Positions 44,741 through 53,887 of a stretch of DNA of 64,000 nucleotides are shown here, one piece after another. A model generated the notes under the pieces. It was not told where the DNA came from. It saw only the letters and a list, made by a program, of their open reading frames with translations, and did not search any database. Numbering within the stretch: the stretch's first letter is position 1; each line of letters opens with the position of its first letter. The position numbers and the translations under genes were made by a program. The stretch spans positions 248,001 through 312,000 of the forward strand of contig JBAOIL010000037.1 in NCBI GenBank assembly GCA_037044975.1, in the 5' to 3' direction. The DNA is from JADLHS01 sp020848635 (GTDB lineage: Bacteria; Verrucomicrobiota; Verrucomicrobiia; Limisphaerales; JADLHS01).

Positions 44741-47545
44741 TTACCGGGCCAGACGAACGGAGTCCAGATCTACGCTGATTTTGGGTTGGTTGCCCGGGTC
44801 GAGGCGCAGCCGGGTGATAATCCCGCGCCAACGCGGGTTCTGGCCGACCGGAATGCGGTAGTCGTGCCACTGACCGTCGCCTTGCACCTCGAAATGTTCG
44901 CTGGTGCTTTCGCTCTCCGCCAAGCGGCTGGTGCGCCAAAAGAGTTGAGCTTGGTCCTTGAACGGTGTGCCGTCGGCACGTGCCAACCGCATCCGGACCC
45001 GGATCACATTGAAATCTCCCGCCTTCGCCTGCATGGGTGGGCTGAACAAGGCCGGATCATCGCCGGTGGTGCGCGCCCGAAGGATACCGTCTCCCGTCTT
45101 GAGCTCCGAAAGCTGCATGGTGTTGTCCCAGCCGTCGTTGCTCCGGTCAAATTCCCATGCCGTCCGCGCAGGTTCTGCCGGCGGCACATCGTAAGGTCCA
45201 AGCCCGACATCCGCCGGCGTGACATCCTCATGCGGCTCCGCGGCGTCCGTGAACACTGTGCGGAGTGCGTCAAGGTAGCCGAAACCAAATTCGCCGTGCG
45301 GTTCGATGTAAGCGCCTTCGCCCCACTCGTTCCAGGCTTCAACCAGGACGACTTTCCGCAACGGGTTCGGCGACGGGGTTTCCAAGAATTCCTTTGCGTC
45401 GCGGGCGTGCCGTTTGAAAAGCTCGGGCGTCCGACCAAAACGCACGAGATTGTTCTCCCCATGCCACGGTCGGCTGTCCCAACCGCCATTTAGCGGCAGC
45501 GGGCAGAGCGGCAAATGGCTCTCGTCCTGCAACTGCTTCCACTGCTGGCGATAACCGGGCAGCAAAGTCTCGTACGGAGCAAATTTCCCTTCCCCGCTCA
45601 TGCCCAGACCGGGCCAGGTGTAGGCCGTCACCGAGTCGTAACCTTCGGCCGCCGCCCGCCGAACGCCCCCCGCCTCGCCCACGCAGGCAATGAGGTAAAG
45701 CCCTTTGAGGCCCGCGCGTTCACACTCCGCCCGCATCGCCGCCAGGGCCGACTTGACGCCGGCGGTCCCGAGGTCTTCCGCCAGCCGGTCGGGACTGAAA
45801 ATGATCATGACGGGCTTGCCATCGAAGGTCAGATGTTCAGGCCGGCGGAAATAGTTTTCGATCCAATAACGCGTAACAGCGATGCAGTCCTTCTGGGACG
45901 ATGTGCCCGGTGGATTGTGATTCGCCCAGAGCAGGCAGAACTTGAGCAAGCGCCGGTAGCGTGCCTTGAAGTAGCCGTCGTGCAACGCGTGTTCGAGCTG
46001 CCGCGCGCCTTGCGACCAATACCAGTCGTAGGCAAAAAACGTGATGCCGTGTTCGACGGCCCACTTGATGTGCCAATCGGCCACCTCGGGATTGCCTTCG
46101 CGATACCAACCCAACACCGGCCTGCGCTCCGGGAACCGTTGCAGCGGCTGCCACTGGCTCGCGCTTTGCCAGCCTGGAAAATAATAAGCACCCACCTCGA
46201 AGGGCCCGCGCACCGGCTTGGGTTCCGGAACGTAACCCGTGCGCTTCGCGTCCATCCGCGGCGTAAAGCGGAGTGAAGCGACCCCACTCGCCGGATCCGT
46301 GTTGGCCGCCGTAATTTGGACCCGGACCTCGCCAACCAATGCGCGTTCCGCCTGCACGGTCCAGAACCATTGCGCCTCTTCGCCAAAGCCGAGGGAAAGT
46401 ACGTGCTGCTCGGCCGCCGGGCTTTCCACCAGCTTTACGCCCGCCGGCAACTCAAGTTGGCCGTTGAGATTCGTGGCCGGCTGACCGCCCGTATTCTCAA
46501 TCACCGCCGCCAGTTTCACCGGCATTCCAACGCGAGGAAGCGCCGCCTCGAGCGCAAACGAAACCACCTTCAACTGCGGCGGACCTTGCGGAGCTTCGCT
46601 GACCACAAGCGAGTGCAACCGGATCGCTGCTCCTGCTGCGTCGCTCGGGCGGAGGCCAAGGCCAAGGACGCGTCCTTGCCATTCGCGGCTCGCGAGCAGA
46701 TCGAGATTGTATGTACGCTCACGACCGTCCGCCTCGATCGGGAAGGTGAAACTGTGCCACCCCCGCTCCCGGTCCGTGAAGAAAAACAGCGTCCCACGCT
46801 CGCCCTGACTCGCCGCCATGCGGACGGTGACATAGTTATGATTGGTCGAGTCAATCTCCAGCGGTGGACTCAATAGCCAGGCTGTCGGCGCCGAACTAAA
46901 TTCGCCAAGTTGCCGGGTTGGAGCCGCCTTGTCGTCGGTTGAGTCGAACCACTGCCAGCCCGCCACACCCGTGGTGAAATCAAAATCCGCGCCGACCACG
47001 GTGGCCGGCGTCGGCAGTTGCACGACCCGAATGGAATCCAGTTCAAACTGCGCCGCGTCATAAACATCGAAGCGGAGCCGCACGATTCGCCCTTCCAGAT
47101 GCCAGCCGGGCAGCAGGCGATACGTGTGCCATTGGTTGTCGCCGGCGACATTAAAGCGCGTTGTCTTTTCCTGCGCGAACCCCCCAAAGCGGCCGCTCGA
47201 AGTGTTGCTCCAAAAGAGTTCGGCCATGCCGTCGTGATCGGCCTTGAGCCGGATTTCGACGACCTGCCACGGCGAGGCTTGGAGATCGAGCACCGAATTC
47301 AGTTCGAGGATCGGGTCGCTACCGACCGCGCGGCAGGTGAGCACGCCATTCGTCACGATTGCATTGGTCAATTGGGCGTTGGGTTGCCAGCCCTCGAAGT
47401 CGCCGGGCCGGTTGAAGCGCCATTCGGCGACCACATTCCCGCCCCGGACGTCCGCGGTGGCCAGCGCCAGCCACAGCATAAGGAACAGGAAGACGCTCAT
47501 CGTCCGCCAGGAGCACGAGCGGAATCCTTCGCCGGACGCTTTCAC
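44741..47545 (-). CDS. GH99-like (WbsX-type) glycoside hydrolase with carbohydrate-binding-like domains
   Basis: 934 residues, secreted (N-terminal 'FLFLMLWLALATADV'). Residues 30-430 hold beta-rich domains with the pattern 'WQVVEIRLKADHDGMAELFW'; residues about 448-785 are the WbsX/GH99-like barrel ('VGAYYFPGW', 'ITFFAYDWYW', 'VEAWNEWGEGAYIEP'); and the C-terminus is another jelly-roll domain like the N-terminal ones. Relatives occur in polysaccharide degradation or modification and GH99 acts on mannans; the substrate here is unknown. The GTG start overlaps the DUF1080 stop by four bases (GTGA). Confidence 0.85.
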   Translation of the reverse strand: MKASGEGFRSCSWRTMSVFLFLMLWLALATADVRGGNVVAEWRFNRPGDFEGWQPNAQLTNAIVTNGVLTCRAVGSDPILELNSVLDLQASPWQVVEIRLKADHDGMAELFWSNTSSGRFGGFAQEKTTRFNVAGDNQWHTYRLLPGWHLEGRIVRLRFDVYDAAQFELDSIRVVQLPTPATVVGADFDFTTGVAGWQWFDSTDDKAAPTRQLGEFSSAPTAWLLSPPLEIDSTNHNYVTVRMAASQGERGTLFFFTDRERGWHSFTFPIEADGRERTYNLDLLASREWQGRVLGLGLRPSDAAGAAIRLHSLVVSEAPQGPPQLKVVSFALEAALPRVGMPVKLAAVIENTGGQPATNLNGQLELPAGVKLVESPAAEQHVLSLGFGEEAQWFWTVQAERALVGEVRVQITAANTDPASGVASLRFTPRMDAKRTGYVPEPKPVRGPFEVGAYYFPGWQSASQWQPLQRFPERRPVLGWYREGNPEVADWHIKWAVEHGITFFAYDWYWSQGARQLEHALHDGYFKARYRRLLKFCLLWANHNPPGTSSQKDCIAVTRYWIENYFRRPEHLTFDGKPVMIIFSPDRLAEDLGTAGVKSALAAMRAECERAGLKGLYLIACVGEAGGVRRAAAEGYDSVTAYTWPGLGMSGEGKFAPYETLLPGYRQQWKQLQDESHLPLCPLPLNGGWDSRPWHGENNLVRFGRTPELFKRHARDAKEFLETPSPNPLRKVVLVEAWNEWGEGAYIEPHGEFGFGYLDALRTVFTDAAEPHEDVTPADVGLGPYDVPPAEPARTAWEFDRSNDGWDNTMQLSELKTGDGILRARTTGDDPALFSPPMQAKAGDFNVIRVRMRLARADGTPFKDQAQLFWRTSRLAESESTSEHFEVQGDGQWHDYRIPVGQNPRWRGIITRLRLDPGNQPKISVDLDSVRLAR

Positions 47546-48711
47546 AAATCCCGCACGTAGAGGTTCATGAATTCCACCGCCCCGCCGACATCGCGCAGAC
47601 CAAACGCACCACGCGCCGGAGCATCTGCGGACAGCATGAAGCGCTGCGTCTCCTGGTCGTTGCGCTTGACCGTCACCTCGCGGCCTTTCACCGTGAGGAC
47701 AAAGCGCTGATAACTGCCGGGCCTCGCGCCTTCCAGTTTCACTTCGGCGCCAGTGCCACCGACGCCTCGCACTTCAATCGTCGGGACGGCGGCTGATTTC
47801 CCGTCCGCCGGTTTTGCCGGCCGACAATCCACCACGAACTCCGCATCGCCGAACTCGTTCTCTGTCCAAAGCGTGGCGGCTGCGTCGGTCAGGCCGTCTT
47901 TGAGCTCAATCCGACCGCCACCCAACTGCCAGCGGTTGCCCGTCGCCGAATTCGTCCGCCAACCCCGGAAATCAAGCCCCGTAAAAAGCGGTCGCCATCC
48001 CAAGTCCAGCGGGGCCGTGAGTTCCGGCGATACGCCGCTCGACGGCAGTTCCCGAATGCGGAGATTCCGGAATTCCACCGGCGCGCCCTCTGACTCCAAG
48101 GCGAGATAGCCTTTGCGATAATTGCAATTCTCACCGCCGGAAACTTCCTTGCCGTTCACGCTCAAGCGCAACACGCCGTTCGTGCCAACGATGCGGTAAT
48201 GATTCCACTCCGGAAACCCTTTGCTTCGGTCTTCGGATGGAAAGCTGCGATCACCATTGTGCCGTCCAAATGGTTTCATCGTCGCGCCATGGATGGGGAA
48301 CACATCGCCGTGCGTGGTGAACCAGTCCGGCTTCTTTCCGGTCTGCTTTTCGTACTGTTCGGCGTAACCGTGATCGAGCACCTGCACTTCGATGCCGCGG
48401 AGGAACGGCACGCCCGGCGCCGCGATGGGCGTGCCCCAGATGAACACGCCGGAATTCCCGCCGCGGCTCAGATGCCGCCACTCGACTTCGAGGATGAAGT
48501 TCTCGTATTGCCGTTCGGTGCGCAACGCGCCGGTGGGCTGGCCGGTGCAATGGATCAAGCCATCGCGGACGCTCCACGTTTCCGGCGCGCAATTCGCGTT
48601 CACCCAACCGGTGAGATCATGACCATTGAAGAGCGGCACAAAGCCATCGCTATCCGCGGCGCGCGCGGCAACCACCGTAGCCAGCAGGAGAATCAGAGAG
48701 CATCGTTTCAT
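47542..48711 (-). CDS. Secreted protein with two DUF1080 (3-keto-disaccharide hydrolase-like) domains
   Basis: 389 residues with signal peptide ('LILLLATVVAARAAD'). Two DUF1080 beta-sandwich domains: residues 22-228, opening 'FVPLFNGHDLTGWVN' with 'GGNSGVFIWGTP', and 238-388, opening 'WRPLFTGLDFRGWRT'. Members have been linked to 3-keto-glucoside hydrolysis and carbohydrate binding, and their concanavalin-like fold is widespread in verrucomicrobia. Its TGA overlaps the GTG of the GH99-like gene, so the two are made together and may act on the same glycan. Confidence 0.9.
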   Translation of the reverse strand: MKRCSLILLLATVVAARAADSDGFVPLFNGHDLTGWVNANCAPETWSVRDGLIHCTGQPTGALRTERQYENFILEVEWRHLSRGGNSGVFIWGTPIAAPGVPFLRGIEVQVLDHGYAEQYEKQTGKKPDWFTTHGDVFPIHGATMKPFGRHNGDRSFPSEDRSKGFPEWNHYRIVGTNGVLRLSVNGKEVSGGENCNYRKGYLALESEGAPVEFRNLRIRELPSSGVSPELTAPLDLGWRPLFTGLDFRGWRTNSATGNRWQLGGGRIELKDGLTDAAATLWTENEFGDAEFVVDCRPAKPADGKSAAVPTIEVRGVGGTGAEVKLEGARPGSYQRFVLTVKGREVTVKRNDQETQRFMLSADAPARGAFGLRDVGGAVEFMNLYVRDL

Positions 48712-48864
48712 CCCGCATTAGTGACAGGATCGTCCAGTAAATGCACGTCCGAAAGGAAGACGGCGGCAATCTGAATTAACTTCGCCCTGCTGGCGGCGGG
48801 GAACGAATCCGCCCACGCCCGCGTAAATTGTTTGCCGATGAGTTGCGCCCAACCCTCTGGCTCG

Positions 48865-51711
48865 TTACGGCATCGCCCGCGCCCGGAAGGAACGACCCGG
48901 AACCGTAACCATGACCGAGTTGGTGAACATGGGTGAACCAGCGAGCGGAATGGTGTTGGTAACCAGGGACGTCCAGTTCACCAGGTTGGTTGAGCTTTCG
49001 AGCACATAGCTGGTGCCGGGTTTTCCGGCCACCCCCAGCTTCAACTGGCCGCCAACGGGCACGACGGTTTCCCAACTCAGCACCGGCACACGGCTTTGGA
49101 GGGTGAACATGTCGAGAACTTCGTTGTTGTCGTCGAATGTCTCCCAGGAAAGGACCGGCCCATTCACTTCCATGATATCGAAGTGGTACTTGCTCCATTC
49201 CACCTGCACAAACGGCCAGTCGGCCACAATTTCGGTGTCAATGGTGCCGCCGCCACCGCCGCTCACGATATACACCACGCCGTTCGTCGCGCCCCGTTGA
49301 TACGAGTGCTGATGACCACTGATGACGATGTCCACGTTCTTCTGCGTGAAGAGCGGCACCCAGTCGGTCCGCACAAACGTTTCGCCGATGTAGCCGCCGC
49401 CGTTCCACACGTTGCAATAGGGTGGCCGGTGAAAGCAGACGATGCGGAAAGCAGCCTGCTGGGTTTCGGGGCGGCTGAGTTCCGCCTGCAGCCAGGCATA
49501 TTGATCGCTGGCGGTGCTGGTCGGCACTTCGCTATCGAGAAAAATAAAGCGGCTGTTGCCGTAGTCGAAGGCAAACCAGGCCTCGTTTCCGGGCAGTGTG
49601 CTGTAGGCATAAGCGAGGGCGTGTTCGCCGTCGTGATTGCCGCGGGCATAAATGACCGGAGTGGTCTGGGCCGCGTTCAGCGTCTCCAGGGGTTTGAACC
49701 AATAGTTATGCCACTCCGCAATGGCATTGCCGCTGTTCACCATGTCGCCGGCCACGCAAATCATATTCGGCGCATGCGCCAGGAGATTGGTGACATGTTT
49801 CGCCAGGGTGACCGTTCCCGCGTGGTTATCCCCCCACCACGCGGTCACAAACGGACTGGAACGTTTGGGTGCGGTGATAAAGGCGTACGTAGCCGTCGCG
49901 TTGGCGCCGCTGCGAACGCGATAGACATACTCCGTCTCCGTCGCCAAACCGGGAATCGTGGCGCGATGCACGAAATGGCTGGCGTCAATTTGCAGCGTCT
50001 CGATCTGGCTGAGCGTGTGCTCGGTGATGTTGCTGCGGCCCCAATCCACGTAATGGTTCGCGAGATTGCCGTCGGTTTCCCAGATCAGCGTCATGGCATC
50101 GGTCCGCACATCCTGCAGCATGGGGAGTTTGGTAATGTTGGGCGTGGGCAGGGGAAAAGGCTTTTGCAGCCGCACGATTAAGTCGTCGGCCATGCTATCG
50201 TTGTCCGCGTCGCGGCGATGCTTGCCGACGATTTCGAGCCGCAGTTTCCGGGTGCCCGCCGGCAGCCGGCCAGCGAGATTGCGTTGCAACCAAACACTAT
50301 TGGCGGCAATGATGCACCGGACGGCGGACAACTCCTGATTCGCGCCGTCGAGATAGCCGACGCGGTAGAACACCTGATCGTCGAACGTGCCCGCGCCGTA
50401 GAAATTCCGCAACCACGCTTCGGCATCCAGCACCGCGCCGGAATCCAGGTCATTGGTCGTGAAGCCGGTCGCGATAAGGTCAATGTCCTGCCGGACGATG
50501 GCGTTGCTGGCGGCGGTGTTGATGCCGCCGTGGAAGAAGTTGACGCCAGCATGCGGGTCCCCCTTGCCCCCGACACTGGTCAGCACGAGCGGACTGCCAG
50601 CGATGGTTTGCCAGTTGGCGAACAGCAATTCAAAACCGCCATTGGTTTGCAACGCCTGGCCGAAAAGCGGATTGGGGCCGGGTACCGAACCAAAAACGGA
50701 AAAGTCGTTGTCCGAGGAATCCGTCACCGCCGGATAGCTGACGGCAGTAAGCTTGATGCGGTAATTGTTGGTGTCGCCTAGCGAAGGGTTGATGGCCCAA
50801 ACATAATTGCTCTGGTTCAACCCCACTTGCGCCAGAATCTGAAACAACGCACCGCCACGATATAGCTCAATTTGCACGAGGCCGCTCGGGTTGGCCACCG
50901 TCCAGGCGAGGGTCGGCGAGCTGCCCGCCTGATAATTTTCGCCGCCGTTCGGGGTGACGACGTGGAGTGAACTGGGCGCGGCGGGCATTGGAATGCCCGC
51001 GGCTGTCGCCCCACCGAGCGCGGCAACATCGCCGTCCAGCATGGCCTCGGAACGGATTTGCACGCTATTCACGAAGCCCATCTGTGCCTCGTTGTCCTCG
51101 TCAGCAAACAACAAGGCGGTTGGCTCCAAGGCCCAACGGCCATCCACCCCGTCACTCAGGTCCTGGGTGCCAACCAGCGCGCCGTCAATGAACTTGCGCA
51201 GTCGCTGGGTCGGGAGGGTCAGGTCCACAACAAAAGCCACGCGATGCCAGGTGTTCGGCAGGATGCTTCCGTGATAAGCGCCAGAGATGCCAATGCCATC
51301 GTCGGGGTTGACGAAGAATTCGCCGTCATTGCTGTTGGCGGGATTGGTTTGGAAGAGGACCCGCCAATTCCCGGAACTGGCCGGGGGAAACATGATGTCC
51401 ATGATCAGGGTGTATTGGTTCACATACAGGCCACCGCCGTTGGGGGCGATGCCGTGGGTCATCATGTAGCCCTGCATGGGGGTCGTTGCCGGAAAACTCA
51501 TTACGTTGGCGGTGCTCCCGCCGATCGTTGCCGTGGGGAACGTCGTCGTGGCCGCTGTATCCCCACGATAGGCGAGGGCGGTGCCGACGGTGGCGCTGAG
51601 ATTATTGCCGTTGAAATCCCATTGGCCCATGACCGCGGCGGACGCGGCCCCGTTGAGTCCAGCGCTCAGGACGACCGCGCATAAAAAAGGAATTCGGTTC
51701 AATTCGAGCAT
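48865..51711 (-). CDS. LamG-metallophosphoesterase multidomain secreted protein
   Basis: 948 residues. Signal peptide ('FLCAVVLSAGLNGAASA'), then a LamG domain (about 30-250, 'AVMGQWDFNGNNLSATVGTAL'), Ig/Kre9-like and fibronectin-like parts, and from about 620 a calcineurin-like phosphatase resembling purple acid phosphatases: 'WWGDNHAG', 'VAGDMVNSG', 'ARGNHDGEH', 'FHRPPY' and 'ISGHQHSYQRG'. The C-terminus ('SYVLESSTNLVNWTSL' to 'RSFRARAMP') is the short domain common at the end of verrucomicrobial secreted proteins. The substrate is unknown. The start at 51711 is chosen for the signal peptide. Confidence 0.85.
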   Translation of the reverse strand: MLELNRIPFLCAVVLSAGLNGAASAAVMGQWDFNGNNLSATVGTALAYRGDTAATTTFPTATIGGSTANVMSFPATTPMQGYMMTHGIAPNGGGLYVNQYTLIMDIMFPPASSGNWRVLFQTNPANSNDGEFFVNPDDGIGISGAYHGSILPNTWHRVAFVVDLTLPTQRLRKFIDGALVGTQDLSDGVDGRWALEPTALLFADEDNEAQMGFVNSVQIRSEAMLDGDVAALGGATAAGIPMPAAPSSLHVVTPNGGENYQAGSSPTLAWTVANPSGLVQIELYRGGALFQILAQVGLNQSNYVWAINPSLGDTNNYRIKLTAVSYPAVTDSSDNDFSVFGSVPGPNPLFGQALQTNGGFELLFANWQTIAGSPLVLTSVGGKGDPHAGVNFFHGGINTAASNAIVRQDIDLIATGFTTNDLDSGAVLDAEAWLRNFYGAGTFDDQVFYRVGYLDGANQELSAVRCIIAANSVWLQRNLAGRLPAGTRKLRLEIVGKHRRDADNDSMADDLIVRLQKPFPLPTPNITKLPMLQDVRTDAMTLIWETDGNLANHYVDWGRSNITEHTLSQIETLQIDASHFVHRATIPGLATETEYVYRVRSGANATATYAFITAPKRSSPFVTAWWGDNHAGTVTLAKHVTNLLAHAPNMICVAGDMVNSGNAIAEWHNYWFKPLETLNAAQTTPVIYARGNHDGEHALAYAYSTLPGNEAWFAFDYGNSRFIFLDSEVPTSTASDQYAWLQAELSRPETQQAAFRIVCFHRPPYCNVWNGGGYIGETFVRTDWVPLFTQKNVDIVISGHQHSYQRGATNGVVYIVSGGGGGTIDTEIVADWPFVQVEWSKYHFDIMEVNGPVLSWETFDDNNEVLDMFTLQSRVPVLSWETVVPVGGQLKLGVAGKPGTSYVLESSTNLVNWTSLVTNTIPLAGSPMFTNSVMVTVPGRSFRARAMP

Positions 51712-51781
51712 AACGTGCAATTTCTTGGGTTTGGCTTTGGCAACTCTAACCAGGGTCCGAGAATTCAAGCCATCCGAAAAT

Positions 51782-51815
51782 GGAAAACCGCGCCGAATCC
51801 TGCGATTCGGCGCGG
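51782..51815 (-). terminator. Strong Rho-independent terminator
   Basis: A perfect 12-bp GC-rich stem (51788-51799 with 51804-51815) with a 4-base loop, followed on the minus strand by TTTTCC. It lies between the two leftward LamG genes, so it separates their transcripts. Confidence 0.88.
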
Positions 51816-51943
51816 ATACCATGATCATTCAGTCAACCAACCAACCAAATCTATGTCCAACTTTGCTTCCCCTCTGCCGCCCGCAGGCGAAGTCGGCTTT
51901 GGCTTAATCTGGCCTACGCCCACTGGATATCTCCAGCGCGATG

Positions 51944-53851
51944 TTACCGTGGCGCCCGGAAGAACTGATTGCCGGTCGGCGAGGTCACCGTATGCGGATG
52001 CGCGGCACCGACAACCACCGACCAGGGACCCGTCACACTGGGGGCACTTTCGAGTACCGTGCCGGTCCAATCAATTACGACGCTGCCACCGGAACGGACG
52101 GCCTTGATGCAGCCGGGAATCTTGTTGGCCGTGGGGCTGCCCATGGCCGCAATGGAGGCATCCGTCATCCGGCCATTACGGATCTGCACGCTGCTCACAA
52201 ATAGTGGCTGCAAGTCACCATCCTGGTCACCCAGCAGCAACACGGTCGGCCGCAATGACCAGCGCAAATCCACGCCCCCACCCGCAAGCGGGTCCAGGCT
52301 GGTGGACAAATACTGCGCGTCGTGAATGCCGAGGGGCACCGCGCCGATTGGAGCGTTCACCACATTCGTCCCGTCAATATACTTGCCGAACTCGCGCTTG
52401 GTCAGGTCGAAGGCGAGCACGACACGATGCCACTCGTCACCCGTGAGCAACCCGTTATACGTCTGACTGATTCCCAACCCATTGCCGGGGTTGAAGAACG
52501 CATCGGCATCCCCGTCCGTATTCGATGGATCGGTCTGCCAGAGTGCGCGGTAGAGATTCATGCTGCCAGCCGGACACAGCAGGTCCATAATTACGGTGTA
52601 TTGGTTGACGTTCGTGCCGCCGCCGTTGGGCGCAATGTCGTGGTTCATCACGTAGCCGCCCCACGATCCGACACTCGGCACGAAATACATCACCTTGGCC
52701 GGCTGGCCGGCAATATCACTGATGCCAAAGCTGGTCGTCGTCCCAAACGAGGTGTCGGCCTGGACCGTGGCGTCAAAGTACTGCAGGGGCTCGCCGCAGG
52801 AGGCCGCCAAGTTGCCCTGGTTGAAGTCCCATTGGCCGGTCACGAACGCCGCCGGGGCCGGATTAACCGTCAGCACGGCGGGAGGTGAATTGGTGGCGGA
52901 TTGAAGACCGTTGTTCACAACCACCGTATAGCTGGCGGCGTTGGACGATTGGAGGTTGGACAGGCGCAGTTGGAAATTCGTTTGGCCGGTAAACACTGCG
53001 TTGTTCTGGTACCATTGGTAGGTGTAGCTGCCGGAGCCGAGCACGGTGGCCGTGAAGTAATTCGCCGTCATCCCCACCACATCGGCTTGATTGGTCGGCG
53101 ACACCGTAACCGTCAGATTGGTGAAGACGGGAATCACGGCGGGGATGCCCGCCGCCGTTGGCTTGCCCAAAGCGAAGATGTCGGTGTCAGTGAGCGGCAC
53201 GTCGTGTATCTGAATGCTGTTCACGAAGCCCGCCGCCGTTTCACCGTCCTCATCGGTGAACAACAAAGCCGTTGGGTCCAAGGAAAAGCGGCCATCCACG
53301 CCGGAACCAAGATTCTGCGCGCCGACCAACGTCCCATCGATGTACTTTTTCAGCCGGTTTGCGGGCAAGGTGAGGTCGAACACAAACGCCACACGGTGCC
53401 AGGTGTCCGGCAACAGGACCCCGCTGTACGAGCCCTCCACGCCAATGCCATTGTCGGGGTTCGCGAACAGGTCCCCGTCATTGGCATTGCCGGCACTGGT
53501 TTGCCACAGTCCCCGCCAGGTTCCGGCGCTGGCCACCGGATACATGATGTCCATGACCAGCGTGTACTGGTTCACGTAGCTCCCGCCGCCGTTGGGCGCG
53601 ATGCCGTGCGGCATGATAAATCCCTGCGTGGCATCTGCGGCCGGGAAATTCATGACGACGGCATTGCCGCCCCCAATCGTCGCGGTAGTGAAGGTTGCCG
53701 GGGTAACCCCGAAATCGGACAGGTCCGTACCGACGGTGGCCGTGAAGTTACTGCTGTTGAAATCCCACTGGCCCGTAACCGCTGCGTGGGCGCAGACGCT
53801 CAGACCGAGAATCAACAAGCTTGCCAGCCTGGCAACACTCTTTTTCATCAT
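51944..53851 (-). CDS. Secreted double-LamG protein
   Basis: 635 residues. Signal peptide ('LASLLILGLSVCAHA'), LamG domain 1 (about 24-240, 'AVTGQWDFNSSNFTATVGT'), an Ig-like linker ('YQWYQNNAVFTGQTNFQLRL') and LamG domain 2 (about 335-560, 'FVTGQWDFNQGNLAASCGE'). The C-terminal part ('TVLESAPSVTGPW' to 'NQFFRAPR') is a degenerate version of the domain that ends the phosphoesterase, instead of PEP-CTERM. No enzyme domain, so probably a binding or surface protein. It lies 36 bases after the PEP-CTERM LamG gene, likely the same transcript, ended by the terminator at 51782. Confidence 0.82.
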   Translation of the reverse strand: MMKKSVARLASLLILGLSVCAHAAVTGQWDFNSSNFTATVGTDLSDFGVTPATFTTATIGGGNAVVMNFPAADATQGFIMPHGIAPNGGGSYVNQYTLVMDIMYPVASAGTWRGLWQTSAGNANDGDLFANPDNGIGVEGSYSGVLLPDTWHRVAFVFDLTLPANRLKKYIDGTLVGAQNLGSGVDGRFSLDPTALLFTDEDGETAAGFVNSIQIHDVPLTDTDIFALGKPTAAGIPAVIPVFTNLTVTVSPTNQADVVGMTANYFTATVLGSGSYTYQWYQNNAVFTGQTNFQLRLSNLQSSNAASYTVVVNNGLQSATNSPPAVLTVNPAPAAFVTGQWDFNQGNLAASCGEPLQYFDATVQADTSFGTTTSFGISDIAGQPAKVMYFVPSVGSWGGYVMNHDIAPNGGGTNVNQYTVIMDLLCPAGSMNLYRALWQTDPSNTDGDADAFFNPGNGLGISQTYNGLLTGDEWHRVVLAFDLTKREFGKYIDGTNVVNAPIGAVPLGIHDAQYLSTSLDPLAGGGVDLRWSLRPTVLLLGDQDGDLQPLFVSSVQIRNGRMTDASIAAMGSPTANKIPGCIKAVRSGGSVVIDWTGTVLESAPSVTGPWSVVVGAAHPHTVTSPTGNQFFRAPR

Positions 53852-53887
53852 ACGACGTTTAGTTGAATGGTGGATCGTCTCTGATGA

